A DNA stretch of 64,000 bases from CBDDBU01 sp965226045. Lineage in GTDB: Bacteria > Pseudomonadota > Alphaproteobacteria > VGEJ01. The translations under genes were made by a program, and so were the position numbers. Shown in pieces: positions 25,619 to 35,332 of the stretch. Under the pieces are notes generated by a model, which was not told the DNA's origin, did not search any database, and saw only the letters and a list, made by a program, of their open reading frames with translations. The DNA lies in the NCBI GenBank assembly GCA_965226045.1, contig CBDDBU010000024.1, positions 1-64,000 on the forward strand. Direction: 5' to 3'. Every line of letters begins with the position of its first letter. The first letter of the stretch is position 1.

Positions 25619-25905
25619 GTCGCGGATGTTGTGCTTGCCAGCGAACTCCTGGACGTAACGGTCAAGATGCTTCGGACTGATCTTGTGGAAGGTTCCTTTG
25701 TGGGCGCGCTTGAGCATGCTCCAGAAGCTTTCAATACCGTTGGTATGCGCCATGCCGTCAACGTATTCGCCAACGCTGTGTTTGACGGTTTCGTGGTCGA
25801 AAGTCAGCCCCTTATAGGAGCCATGATCGTCCGTGTAGACCTTGGCATCGGACGCGGCGTGATCCGCGACGAACCCCTGCAATGTCTGGCCATCTGTGTC
25901 GTCAA
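25511..25905 (-). pseudogene. IS1595-family transposase, C-terminal fragment
   Basis: The frame carries the C-terminal half of an IS1595-type DDE nuclease: VYTDDHGSYKGL (second catalytic Asp region), then VDGMAHTNGIESFWSMLKRA and KISPKHLDRYVQEFAGKHNI, with the catalytic Glu in GIESFWS. The N-terminal zinc ribbon and first Asp are missing. Upstream the frame runs straight into the left end of the IS21 element at about 25906, which truncated it. It does not match the N-terminal IS1595 fragment at 1.1 kb closely enough to call them two halves of one gene. Confidence 0.75.
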
Positions 25906-26020
25906 TGTGGAACGGCGTGCAAAGTTGACCCCTGTTGAGGGGTGATCGGCGTCCAAATTTGACCCCCTGAGCCTGGCTAGTCCAAGTCACCTCGTTTTTG
26001 GGCGGACGAGGTGGTGGGGG

Positions 26021-27532
26021 ATGTTGGTCGTGGAGACGATAGCGCGGATCCGGCGGGAGTATTTCGTCAAGGGGAAGCCGATCAAGGAGATCGTGCGGGA
26101 CGTGAAGGTCTCGGGCAACACGGTGCGCAAGGTGATCCGTTCGCAGGCGACGGCGTTCACCTACGACCGGCGGGTCCAGCCGATGCCGAAGCTGGGGCCG
26201 TGGACGGCCGAGCTGGAGCGGATGCTGGAGGCCAACGAGACCAAGTCGAAGCGGGAGCGGCTGACGCTGCTACGGATCTCCGAAGCCCTCGAGGGTCTGG
26301 GCTATGGCGGCGGCTACGACGCGGTGCGGCGCTACGCCAAGGCGTGGCGGTGGCGCCGTTCGGCATCGACGGCGCAGACCTATGTGCCGTTGGTGTTCTC
26401 GCCGGGCGAGGCCTATCAGTTCGACTGGAGCCACGAGTACGTGGTGCTGGCGGGGGTGACGACCAAGGTCAAGGTCGCGCACGTCCGGCTGTGCCACAGC
26501 CGAATGTTCTTCGTCCGCGCTTATCCGCGCGAGAGCCAGGAGATGGTGTTCGACGCCCACGACCGGGCATTCCGGCTGTTCCAGGGTGCCTGCCGGCGAG
26601 GCATCTACGACAACATGAAGACGGCGGTGCAGACCGTCCTCATCGGCAAGGAGCGCGCGTTCAACCGGCGCTTCGTGCAGATGTGTGGCCACTACCTGGT
26701 CGAACCGACAGCATGCACGCCGGGAGCGGGATGGGAGAAGGGGCAGGTCGAGAACCAGGTCGGGATCATCCGCGGTCGGTTCTTCACCCCGCGGCTGCGC
26801 TTCAAGACCTACGACGAGCTCAACGCCTGGCTCTTGGACCAGTGCGTCGCCTACGCCCGGCGTCATCCCCACCCGGTGTTCAAGGACAGGACTGTCTGGC
26901 AGGTGTTCGAGGACGAGCGTCCGTCCCTGGTCGGCTATCGCGGGCCGTTCGACGGCTTCCACGCGGTCCCGGCGTCGGTGTCGAAGACCTGCCTGGTGCG
27001 CTTCGACAGCAACAAGTACAGCGTGGCGGCGCGCGCCGTCGGCCGTCCGGTCGAGGTCCATGCCTACGCCGATCGCATCGTCATCCGCCAGGACGGCGAG
27101 ATCGTCGCCGAGCATGCCCGGCGCTTCGGCCGCGACCAGACCGTCTATGACCCGTGGCACTACGTGCCCGTGCTGGCGAGGAAGCCCGGTGCGCTTCGTA
27201 ACGGCGCGCCGTTCAAGGACTGGGCGCTGCCCGGCGCCCTGGGTCGCGTGCGCGTCCGGCTCGCCGGCCACGACGACGGCGACAGGCAGATGGTCGAGAT
27301 CCTCACCGCCGTGCTGGCGGATGGGCTGGCGGCGGTGGAGGCCGCCTGTGCCGAGGCGCTCGCTGGCGGCGTGTGCAGCGCCGACGTCGTGCTCAACATC
27401 CTCAATCGTCGGCGCCAGCCGTCCGAGACGGCGCCGATCCCGACGCCCGCGAACCTGCGTCTTCGCTTTGAGCCGGTGGCCGATTGCACCCGCTACGACC
27501 GCTTGAGGGGGGTCGGCCATGGAGCGCCATGA
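26021..27532 (+). CDS. istA: IS21-family transposase IstA
   Basis: The transposase of the IS21 element, 503 residues. An N-terminal HTH (ARIRREYFVKGKPIKEIVRD, then SGNTVRKVI) is followed by the DDE rve-type core. The first Asp is in YQFDWSHEYVVLAG, the second in GIYDNMKTAVQTV and the Glu in GWEKGQVENQVGIIR. A C-terminal Mu-transposase-like beta domain is seen in SNKYSVAARAVGRPVEVHAY. The frame is complete. Its end overlaps the istB start by 14 bp, the normal arrangement for coordinated synthesis of the two proteins. Confidence 0.93.
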   Translation: MLVVETIARIRREYFVKGKPIKEIVRDVKVSGNTVRKVIRSQATAFTYDRRVQPMPKLGPWTAELERMLEANETKSKRERLTLLRISEALEGLGYGGGYDAVRRYAKAWRWRRSASTAQTYVPLVFSPGEAYQFDWSHEYVVLAGVTTKVKVAHVRLCHSRMFFVRAYPRESQEMVFDAHDRAFRLFQGACRRGIYDNMKTAVQTVLIGKERAFNRRFVQMCGHYLVEPTACTPGAGWEKGQVENQVGIIRGRFFTPRLRFKTYDELNAWLLDQCVAYARRHPHPVFKDRTVWQVFEDERPSLVGYRGPFDGFHAVPASVSKTCLVRFDSNKYSVAARAVGRPVEVHAYADRIVIRQDGEIVAEHARRFGRDQTVYDPWHYVPVLARKPGALRNGAPFKDWALPGALGRVRVRLAGHDDGDRQMVEILTAVLADGLAAVEAACAEALAGGVCSADVVLNILNRRRQPSETAPIPTPANLRLRFEPVADCTRYDRLRGVGHGAP

Positions 27533-28247
27533 GGTCCTGGAGATGATGGCCGCACTCAAGCTCGCCGGCATGCGCGACGCGTTCGACGAGGTGCTCGCCG
27601 ACGGCCTCAAGCGCCAGCATCCGATGCAGCGAATCATCGGCGAGCTGTTGAAGGCCGAGATCGCCGACAAGCAGGCGCGATCCATCAAGTACCAGATGAG
27701 TGGCGCCAAGCTGCCGCTGGCCAAGGAGCTGGCCGACTTCGACTTCACCGACACCCCGGTCAACGAGCCGCTGGTCCGCGAGTTGGCGGTCGGCGGCTTC
27801 CTGGCCAACCAGCGCAACGCCGTGCTGATCGGCGGCACCGGCACCGGCAAGAGCCATCTCGCCGTCGCCATCGCGCGGGCCTGCATCCGCGATGGCGCCC
27901 GGGGCCGCTTCTTCAACGTCGTCGACCTGGTCAACCGGCTCGAGGCCGAAGCCCGCGCCGGCCGCCAGGGCCGGCTCGCCGATCAGCTGGCCCGGCGCGA
28001 CCTCGTCATCCTCGACGAGCTCGGCTACCTGCCCTTCGCCCAAACCGGAGGCCAGCTGCTGTTCCACCTCGTCAGCCGGCTCTACGAGCGCACCTCGATC
28101 ATCGTCACCACCAACCTGACCTTCGGCGAATGGCCGTCCGTCTTCGGCGACGCCAAGATGACCACCGCGCTCCTCGATCGTCTGACGCACCACTGCGAGA
28201 TCATCGAGACCGGAAACGACTCCTGGCGCTTCAAGAATCGGTCCTAA
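27519..28247 (+). CDS. istB: IS21-family helper ATPase IstB
   Basis: The AAA+ helper ATPase of IS21, 242 residues, DnaC-like. Walker A is IGGTGTGKSHLAVAIA, Walker B is DLVILDELGYLPF and sensor I is SIIVTTNLTFGEW. It regulates IstA assembly and target selection. The frame is complete and overlaps istA by 14 bp, so the element looks competent at the protein level. About 200 bp of terminal sequence follow, including the right-end repeats. Confidence 0.93.
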   Translation: MERHEVLEMMAALKLAGMRDAFDEVLADGLKRQHPMQRIIGELLKAEIADKQARSIKYQMSGAKLPLAKELADFDFTDTPVNEPLVRELAVGGFLANQRNAVLIGGTGTGKSHLAVAIARACIRDGARGRFFNVVDLVNRLEAEARAGRQGRLADQLARRDLVILDELGYLPFAQTGGQLLFHLVSRLYERTSIIVTTNLTFGEWPSVFGDAKMTTALLDRLTHHCEIIETGNDSWRFKNRS

Positions 28248-28450
28248 AGGCAACCGATCCACCTGCCGCCCGGTCGCCCAGGTGGGCCCACAGGAACCTC
28301 CCACGCGCGGTCCGCCGCCAGCCGCGTGGTGGGCGCGTCGGCCCGCGCGCGGGCCCCTCCTATGGACTACCTGTACGACCTCCGCCGTGCATCCCCAAAG
28401 GGGTCAACATTGCACGCCGATAGGGGGTCAATGTTCAACGCCGATTGACA

Positions 28451-29761
28451 CTTGCGGCAGTGTCGGAAGGCAATCCATGCGAAGAGTGGATTATCGGTGC
28501 GGTCGAATTTGCTCTTATAAATGGCGCGAATATCCATGACCGGGGCGCCGCCCATGGCTCGGGCGAGCGCACGTCGGTTGATTACCTGAAGGTCCGACAT
28601 CGTCAGGCACCCGAGCGCCCAGGTTTCAGGTGCTCGACCTGACGCGGGCTTGCCCCGCATCTTCGCCGCCTGCGTCGCGCTTACTGCGTCCGCCGCCTCG
28701 CGAGCCGGACTCTGGTTCGCCGAAACGTAGCGGCTCGACATGGCCAATGTTCGGTGGCCGCCGAGATCACGAACGATGTAGGCGTTGAACCGCCCGCCGG
28801 CTTCGGTGAGATACGAATGCCTGAGATCGTGAAGTCGGACATCTTCGATACCGGCGCGGACCCGCACCTTATCCCAAGCGCGGGTGAGCCACCACCACGG
28901 CAGAGGCTTGCCGTCCTCGCCCTCGAAAACGTACTCGGTGGCGTCGTCGAGTTCGCGGAGAACGTCGAGCGCCGCCGAGCCGACGACACGGGTTTGCGGT
29001 CCGGTCTTCGTATCTTCGAGCTTGACGCGCCCTTGCTCGAAATCGACGTCGCCCCAGCGCAGGCCCAGCAGTTCACCCTTGCGGAAACCCGTCAGGTAAA
29101 GGAAGTGGATCGCGGTGGCCAGCGTCGCGGACAGCTTCCCTTCATCCTGCATCGTCGCCATCGCCTCGGACATGGCGACGGCTTCATCGGCCTTGAGTAT
29201 CCGGTCGCGCTTGATCTCGGGCCATCGCTGAATGTGGCGGGTGGGGTTTGTATGCTGCGGGCGAAGCCCCCAAAGTTCGCTGAGGTTGAAAGCCTTGCTC
29301 AGCACGGCGAGAGTTTGGTTCGCGGTTCGTGGCGTGCCCTTCAGCTTATTGTGAAGCGCCATCACGTCCTCGGTGGTAACCTCGGTCACCTTCTTCGGGC
29401 CGAGTTTTGGGAGGACATAGCCGTTAATGATCCGGCGATACTCGACGGCCGTCGACTTCTTCACCCGCTCCTCGATGTGATCGGTATCGAATCGATCCAT
29501 CAACTCGCGGACGTTCGGCGCCTCCCGTCTCTCACGATTGTCTTGGACCGGATCGGCGCCACGGTCGATCTCCCGCTTCAACTCCCGAACGCGCGCCCGC
29601 GCCTGTGCCACGGACCAAACGGACGGGAACTTCCCGACCGTGTAACGCCGTTGCGTGCCACCTCGATTCCGGTAGCACAACACAAACGATCGGCACCCGC
29701 CGGGGAACTTCCTCGACGGTGCGGTAACGCGCAGCCCGAAGCCGCCCATATCATGATGCAC
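28451..29761 (-). pseudogene. Tyrosine integrase, truncated at both ends
   Basis: A phage/island-type tyrosine recombinase with a DUF4102-like arm-binding start (GFGLRVTAPSRKF), SAM-like core-binding domain, and catalytic residues Arg in TGFRKGELLGLRW, Lys in VKLEDTKTGP, His-x-x-Arg in HDLRHSYLTEAGG, His in LGGHRTLAMSS and Tyr in SRYVSAN. About 25 N-terminal residues are missing compared with similar integrases. After the catalytic Tyr the frame continues with MSDLQVINRRALARAMGGAP and TDNPLFAWIAFRHCRKC, which looks like the start of a separate small island protein. The IS21 right end cuts it off at 28450. Divergent to the integrase pair at 30 kb. Confidence 0.7.
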
Positions 29762-29969
29762 TAATTCTCTCGCATCGCCACGGCTGCGCAGAGATGCGCA
29801 GGGGTGCGATAAAGTAGCGGTTCTCCTATGTTTCTAGAAGATTTTCGCTGCCATTTCCCGCTTGCGTCTCCGCCAGGGACGCGCCATGATGCGCCCCGAT
29901 TTGAGGGCGGTCGCTTGCATGGTGCTTACGGATCGTCCGGGCGGCAGAACGAGGATACGCGGGAACGCC

Positions 29970-31157
29970 ATGCCGAGACGCCAGGAACGGGTTATCACCA
30001 AACGCACCGTCGACGCGTTGTCCGTCGAGCATCGCGACGCCGTGTTCTGGGACCGGGACCTCCCCGGCTTCGGCATCAGGGTCTATCCCTCGGGCCTGAA
30101 GAAATACGTCGTCCAGTCGCGCGGCCCCGGCGGGTCGAAGAGGGCGACGCTTGGACGGCACGGGAAACTCACCGCCGACGAGGCGCGGCGCCGGGCGGCG
30201 GAGGCCATCGACCGCATCAAGCGGGGCGAGGATCCGATTCCCCCTCCGCCGGAGCCCGAGCCGACGATGGCCGTTCTCGCCGAGCGCTACATGCGCGACT
30301 ACGTGCCCTCGCACTGCAGGGCGTCGAGCGCGGAGGTCTACCGGCGGGCGCTCGACAACCACATCCTGCCGGCGCTGGGCGGGATGCGTGTTGGCGCGGT
30401 CGGGCGCGAGCAGGTGGCGGAACTGCATTACGCGATGCGCGGCGCGCCCCATGCGGCGAACGGGGTGCTGAAGATCGTGGCCAAGATGCTGTCGCTGGCC
30501 GTCGAATGGGGCCTGCGGGAGCACGGGCCGAACCCGTGCCGGGCGGTGCGCAAGTACCGGACGCACCCGCGCGAGCGGTTCCTGACCGGCGAGGAGTATT
30601 GCCGGCTCGGCCGGGCGGTCGATGAGCTGGAGGCGAAGGGGAAGGTGTCGAGGCATGCGGCGGCGGCGATCCGGCTGCTGGTGCTGACCGGGTGCCGGCG
30701 CAACGAGGTGCTGGAGCTCAGGTGGGACGACATCGACCGGACGGCGGGGGAGCTGCGGCTGCGCGACGGCAAGACCGGCGCGCGCATGGTGCCGCTGACA
30801 CCCGCCGTGGCCGGCGTGCTGGCGGAAATTCCCCGGGTTCCGGACAACCCGTGGGTGATCGCCGGGCAGAAGCCGGGCGCGCGCATGACCAACGTCAACG
30901 ATCCGTGGCTGGTCGTGCGTGCCCGGGCCGGGCTCGAAGATGTACGCATCCATGACCTGCGGCATTCCTGGGCGAGCCGTGCGCTGGCGCTCGGCGAGAG
31001 CCTGAGCATGATCGGGAAGCTGCTGGGCCACAACAGGATCGAGACCACCGCGCGCTATGCGCATCTCGCGCGCGACACCGAGAAGGCCTCGGCGGCCAAG
31101 ATCGGCGGCAGCATCGGCGCCGACATCCTGCCGGCGGACGGCGCGGAGGCGGCGTAA
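29970..31157 (+). CDS. Tyrosine recombinase 1 of a coupled pair
   Basis: 395 residues from the ATG at 29970 (MPRRQERVITKRTVDALSVE); a longer in-frame start at 29862 is less likely. It has an N-terminal arm-binding domain (FWDRDLPGFGIRVYPSG), a SAM-like core-binding domain, and a catalytic domain with Arg in LTGCRRNEVLELRW, Lys in DGKTGARMV, HxxR in IHDLRHSWASRAL, a second His in LLGHNRIETTARY and the Tyr nucleophile in that last motif. All catalytic residues are present. Its stop overlaps the start of the next, paralogous recombinase (TAATG), so both are made from one transcript. Confidence 0.9.
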   Translation: MPRRQERVITKRTVDALSVEHRDAVFWDRDLPGFGIRVYPSGLKKYVVQSRGPGGSKRATLGRHGKLTADEARRRAAEAIDRIKRGEDPIPPPPEPEPTMAVLAERYMRDYVPSHCRASSAEVYRRALDNHILPALGGMRVGAVGREQVAELHYAMRGAPHAANGVLKIVAKMLSLAVEWGLREHGPNPCRAVRKYRTHPRERFLTGEEYCRLGRAVDELEAKGKVSRHAAAAIRLLVLTGCRRNEVLELRWDDIDRTAGELRLRDGKTGARMVPLTPAVAGVLAEIPRVPDNPWVIAGQKPGARMTNVNDPWLVVRARAGLEDVRIHDLRHSWASRALALGESLSMIGKLLGHNRIETTARYAHLARDTEKASAAKIGGSIGADILPADGAEAA

Positions 31158-32386
31158 TGGCCAAGCTGAACCGGCGTTCGATCTCCCGGCGCACCGTCGA
31201 GGCGCTCAAGGTCGAGAAGGACACGGTGTTCTGGGATCGGGACTTGCCGGGGTTCGGCATCAGGGTCTACGCCTCGGGCACGAAGATGTACGTGGTGCAA
31301 AGCAGGACGAAAGGAAAGTCGGTGCGGGTGACGGTGGGCCGGCACGGGGTGATCTCCGCCGACGAGGCGCGGCGCCGGGCGGCGCGGATCGTCAACCGGA
31401 TCAAGGCGGGCGAGGACCCGATACCGGAACCGCTGCCGGCCCGGCTCGCGGGCGGGCCGACGGTGGCCGGCTTGGCGGCGCGCTACATGGAGAAGCATGT
31501 CGCGGTGCGCTGCAAGCAGTCCACGGCGGAAGGCATCCGGGGGCTGCTCGGCAAGTACATCTTGCCGGAGTTCGGCAAACTCCCGCTGCTCGCGGTGGAG
31601 CGCGAGCGGGTGGCGGCGTTCCACGTCCGGTTGAACGGGGTTCCCTACGCGGCGAACCGGGCGGTGGCGCTGATGTCGCGCATGTATGCGATGGCCGCGG
31701 ACTGGGAGATGGTCCCCGACGGCACCAACCCTTGCCGGTCGGTGCGCAAGTACCCGGCGCGCGGGCGCGAGCGGTTCCTGACCGACACCGAGTTCCGCCG
31801 CCTCGGCGAGGTTCTCGGCGAGGCCCCCACCGAGGGCGGGGTGTCGGTCCATGCCGTGGCGGCGATCCGGCTGCTGATGCTGACCGGCTGCCGCAAGAGC
31901 GAGATCCTGTCCCTGCAATGGACTGACATCGACCTCGAGGCCGGCGAATTGAGGCTCCGCGAAAGCAAGACGGGCCCGCGCGCGGTGCCGCTGTCGCCGC
32001 CGGCGGCGAAGGTGCTGGCGGAACTGCCCCGGGTTCCGGGCAACCCCTGGGTAATCCCCGGCCAGAAGCCGGACACGCACATGACCAACCTGGACGACCC
32101 GTGGCGGATCGTGCGGGAGCGCGCGGGGATCGAGAACGTCAGGATTCACGACTGCCGGCATTCCTTCGCGTCGCGGGCGCTGGCGCTGGGCGAGAGCCTG
32201 CCCGTGATCGCCAAGCTGCTCGGGCACAGCCAGATCCGGACCACCGCCCGGTATGCGCATCTGGCGCGGGATTCAGTCAAGGCCTCGGCGGCGCGGGTCG
32301 CCGCCAGCATCGCGGAGGATTTCCTGACGGGCGGTTCGGCAACGGCGAAGCTGCCAGGGCGACAGGGTACGGACAGTCCAGGGTGA
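31157..32386 (+). CDS. Tyrosine recombinase 2 of a coupled pair
   Basis: 409 residues, clearly paralogous to the preceding recombinase throughout: FWDRDLPGFGIRVYASG, LTGCRKSEILSLQW, ESKTGPRAVPL, IHDCRHSFASRAL and LLGHSQIRTTARYAHLARD carry the full Arg-Lys-His-Arg-His-Tyr catalytic set. Its ATG overlaps the stop of recombinase 1. Its C-terminal tail is longer. Tandem recombinases acting together are known in elements such as Tn554 and recombinase-in-trio modules. Here there are two, closely related to each other, which suggests duplication and possible heteromeric action. No third member follows. Confidence 0.9.
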   Translation: MAKLNRRSISRRTVEALKVEKDTVFWDRDLPGFGIRVYASGTKMYVVQSRTKGKSVRVTVGRHGVISADEARRRAARIVNRIKAGEDPIPEPLPARLAGGPTVAGLAARYMEKHVAVRCKQSTAEGIRGLLGKYILPEFGKLPLLAVERERVAAFHVRLNGVPYAANRAVALMSRMYAMAADWEMVPDGTNPCRSVRKYPARGRERFLTDTEFRRLGEVLGEAPTEGGVSVHAVAAIRLLMLTGCRKSEILSLQWTDIDLEAGELRLRESKTGPRAVPLSPPAAKVLAELPRVPGNPWVIPGQKPDTHMTNLDDPWRIVRERAGIENVRIHDCRHSFASRALALGESLPVIAKLLGHSQIRTTARYAHLARDSVKASAARVAASIAEDFLTGGSATAKLPGRQGTDSPG

Positions 32387-32554
32387 CGAGCTATCGCGGA
32401 ACTGCCGGAACGGCAAAGCGACGGCAAGCCAGTTCATTGTCGCCGAGAGCACGCCGGGTGACATTGTCAGACGCCGGAAAGCCGGGAATCATCAACTTTA
32501 GCGAATCTGTCCGATGGCCGGTGGCGGAAAGGCCGGTTACCGGGAAAGCAAGCC

Positions 32555-32722
32555 GTGAGCGAATACCGGTACTATGAGTTCCAGGCGATAGACCGCCCGC
32601 TCGGCGAGGCGGACATGGAGGCGCTACGGACATTGTCGACGCGGGCGCGAATCACGGCCACGAGCTTCACCAATCACTACAAATGGGGCGACTTCAAGGG
32701 CGACCCGAATCGGCTCATCGGC
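32555..32722 (+). pseudogene. N-terminal fragment of a conserved hypothetical protein
   Basis: The frame begins MSEYRYYEFQAIDRPLGEAD and continues RTLSTRARITATSFTNHYKW followed by GDFKGDPNRL, a sequence pattern I recognise from larger bacterial proteins of unknown function often located in islands. After about residue 56 the resemblance ends and the frame runs on into sequence convergent with the recD2 remnant. Only the beginning of the gene survives. Confidence 0.5.
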
Positions 32723-32857
32723 CGCTCCCGGTTCGACCCCTTCCGGCGCGGCTGCGACCTCGCGGAAGTTGTCGAATCGGGCGAGTACCCCCAGAATCAA
32801 GGAATCTCTGCAGATTGGCGCGCCGATCGGCTTCGAACCTGCGTGCCGAATAACAGA

Positions 32858-34952
32858 TCAGTGGCCGGAAGAGAGAGCAAGCCTGCTGCCTTCATCACCG
32901 ATATCCGCTTCGCCGAGCCATTCATCCAGTTTCGACCAGCGCCGCCGTCCCGAGACATTGCGCACGGCGATGGCCACGGCCTTTTTTTGTCCGACCAGCA
33001 CGACCAGCCGCTTGCCGCGCGTCACACCGGTGTAGAGCAGGTTCCGCTGGAGCATCGCGTAGTGCTGCGTCAGGACGGGGATGACGACGGCGGGATACTC
33101 CGAGCCCTGGCTCTTGTGAATCGTCGCGGCGTATGCCGGAACCAGGGTGTCGAGCTCGCCGAAACCATAGGTGAGCACGCGCCCGTCGAAACGCGCGGTC
33201 AACTCGTCTTCATCGGGATCGACATCGTCGACATAGCCGATGTCCGCCGTTATAGACCTCCTTGTCGTAGTCGTTTTCTATCTGCATCACCTTGTCGCCG
33301 GGCGCGAAGGTCCAGCCGAAGCGCTCGACCTTGCGCTCGCCGGCGGGATTGAGGGCGGCTTGCAACTCGATGTTGAGCGAGCGGGCGCCGACGCCGCCGC
33401 GGTTCATCGGGCACAGCACCTGGATGTCGCGCACCGGGTCGAGCCCAAAGCGCTTCGGGATGCGCGTCTTCACCAACTCGATGATCATGGGGACCGCGGT
33501 TTCCGGATCGTCCGCCCGCACGAAGTAGAAGTCGCTGTCGCCCTCGGGCTTGGAAAGATTGGGAATGGCGCCCCGGTTGATCCCGTGCGCGCTGGTGACG
33601 ATCCGGCTTCGCGCCGCCTGACGGAATACCTCGGTCAGCCGCACGACCGGAACCGCACCGGAGGCGATGATATCGGCCAGCACCTGGCCCGGACCGACCG
33701 ACGGTAGTTGGTCGATGTCGCCGACGATCAACAGAGCGGCTTCGTCGGGGACCGCCGTCAGCAACGCCCGCATCAGCATGACATCCACCATCGAGGTCTC
33801 GTCGACGACCAGAAGTCCGCAGTCGAGCGGATTGTCGGCGTTGCGTTTGAACCCTCCGCCCCTGGGATCGACCTCAAGCAGCCGGTGGATCGTCATGGCC
33901 TCGAACCCGGTGGCCTCCGTCATCCGTTTGGCTGCGCGGCCGGTCGGCGCGCAAAGCAGCAGGGTCACGCCCTTGGCGTCCAGGATGCGCAGGATGGCGT
34001 TGACGATGGTCGTCTTGCCCACGCCCGGACCGCCGGTGATGACCATGGCCTTGGAGTTCAGGGCCCGGCGAACCGCATCGGCCTGGCTTTCCGCAAGCGA
34101 CAGGCCGGTCTTGCCCTCGACCCAGGGCAACGCCTTGCCGGCATCGATGTTCGGCCAGGGCAGCCTGCCGCCCGCGATCTTCAGAAACCGTTCGCCGATC
34201 GCCCGTTCGGCCCGGTACAGGCCACCAAGAAAAATACAGGGGGTTCCGGCAACCGTGTCCGCAACGACCGTTCCCTCGGCCAGTTCGAAGTCCAGAGCGG
34301 TTTGAACCAACTCCTTCGGGACTTCCAGCAATTCGACGGCGAGCGGCGCAAGCTCTGCGGCGGGAAGGCCGCAATGGCCGTCGTCCATCGCCTCGGTCAG
34401 CGCATGGGAAATCCCCGCGCGAACCCGGATCATGGCTGTTTTCTCGATGCCGAGTTTCATGGCGATCGCGTCGGCGGTCTTGAACCCGATACCACGAATG
34501 TCGCGGGCAAGGCGGTACGGATTCTCGGTCATGACCTGAACGGCATCCACGCCGTAGGTCTTGTAGATCCGCACCGCCCGCGCCGTGCCGACGCCATGGC
34601 TGTGCAGGAACACCATGATCTCCCGGATGATCTTCTGCTCGGCCCAGGCGTCGGTGATGCGTTTGGCGCGAACCCGGCCGATGCCGGTTACCTCGCGCAG
34701 CCGTTCCGGCTCCGCCTCGATGATGTCGAACACCTTCTCACCGAACGCCCTGACCATCTTCCCGGCATAGACCGGCCCGATGCCGCGGATCATGCCGGAG
34801 CCGAGGTATTTCTCGATGCCCTCGATCGAAGACGGCTCCGAGGTGCGCAGGAAACGCGCCTTGAACTGCTGACCATGAGTGCGGTCGTCGATCCATTCCC
34901 CCGATGCGGTTATCCACTCAAGGCGGCAGTCGAGGGCGGTGCGATGGTCCAA
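32858..34952 (-). pseudogene. recD2: RecD2-type DNA helicase, frameshifted and N-truncated
   Basis: Encodes most of a RecD/TraA-family 5'-3' DNA helicase: helix-hairpin-helix region (LREVTGIGRVRAKRITDAWA), Walker A GGPGVGKTTIVNAIL, Walker B-like CGLLVVDETSMVDV, SF1 motif III GDIDQLPSVGPGQVLADI and, in another frame, the C-terminal PAYAATIHKSQGSEYPAVVI and LLYTGVTRGKRLVVLVGQK. The shift occurs at about 33240, where one extra G (GGCGGACATC for GGCGACATC) breaks the frame. The first 40 or so residues of the usual N-terminal OB domain are also missing before 34952. Two independent defects argue for a true pseudogene. Confidence 0.85.
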
Positions 34953-35332
34953 ACCGCAGCGTGCTTCTACCGGGAAGCCGGCCTAGGAACACGTGCCATC
35001 AACGGTGCGCTCGGTCGCACCCTGCTGAAGGGACCGCGTGCAAACTTCTCCTCCCGCTTTCTGGCTGAACACGCGATCGGCCGGCCGGATGGCAACATAT
35101 TGATCCGATGCGAATTCATTCATGAATCGCTGTAGCGTGTAATGTTTTCGTCCGGTTCATCGAGGGACGGTGGATAATCAGTGGGCACAAGAACGCACCC
35201 TGCCAGCCCACCACCGCACACCCTCGGCGACGCTACGGGATTTTAAGAGCTTGAGTCGGCGTATCCTCATCGGTTGTCACCGTTTGGTCCAACTGCTTCG
35301 CGTGCGACCGCTACGGCCTGCATCAGATCCGA
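34953..35332. other. Gap without recognisable gene
   Basis: 380 bp between the truncated start of recD2 and the end of drmC. It is partly AT-richer around 35130-35180. I see no gene, RNA, IS end or convincing terminator. It is probably scar sequence from the event that removed the recD2 5' end. Confidence 0.4.

Larger units (their letters stand above)
25906..28450 (+). mobile_element. IS21-family insertion sequence
   Basis: A two-gene element (istA, istB) of about 2.5 kb. Each end carries two inverted-orientation copies of a 19-bp repeat of the form GGCGTNNAANNTTGACCCC: GGCGTGCAAAGTTGACCCC and GGCGTCCAAATTTGACCCC at the left, and the complements of GGCGTTGAACATTGACCCC and GGCGTGCAATGTTGACCCC at the right. 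The outermost bases TGT at both ends are my estimate of the borders (within about 8 bp). I see no convincing target duplication. The left flank is an IS1595 transposase and the right flank an unrelated integrase-linked frame. Confidence 0.8.

Noticed and set aside
1064..25905. The two IS1595 fragments (1.1 kb and 25.5 kb) as halves of one split element
   Set aside because: The expected overlap region is missing and the sequence character suggests different IS1595 subgroups. Without alignment this cannot be supported.
29970..32386. Recombinase-in-trio module
   Set aside because: Only two recombinases are coupled, they are paralogues of each other, and the third integrase nearby is divergent and truncated.
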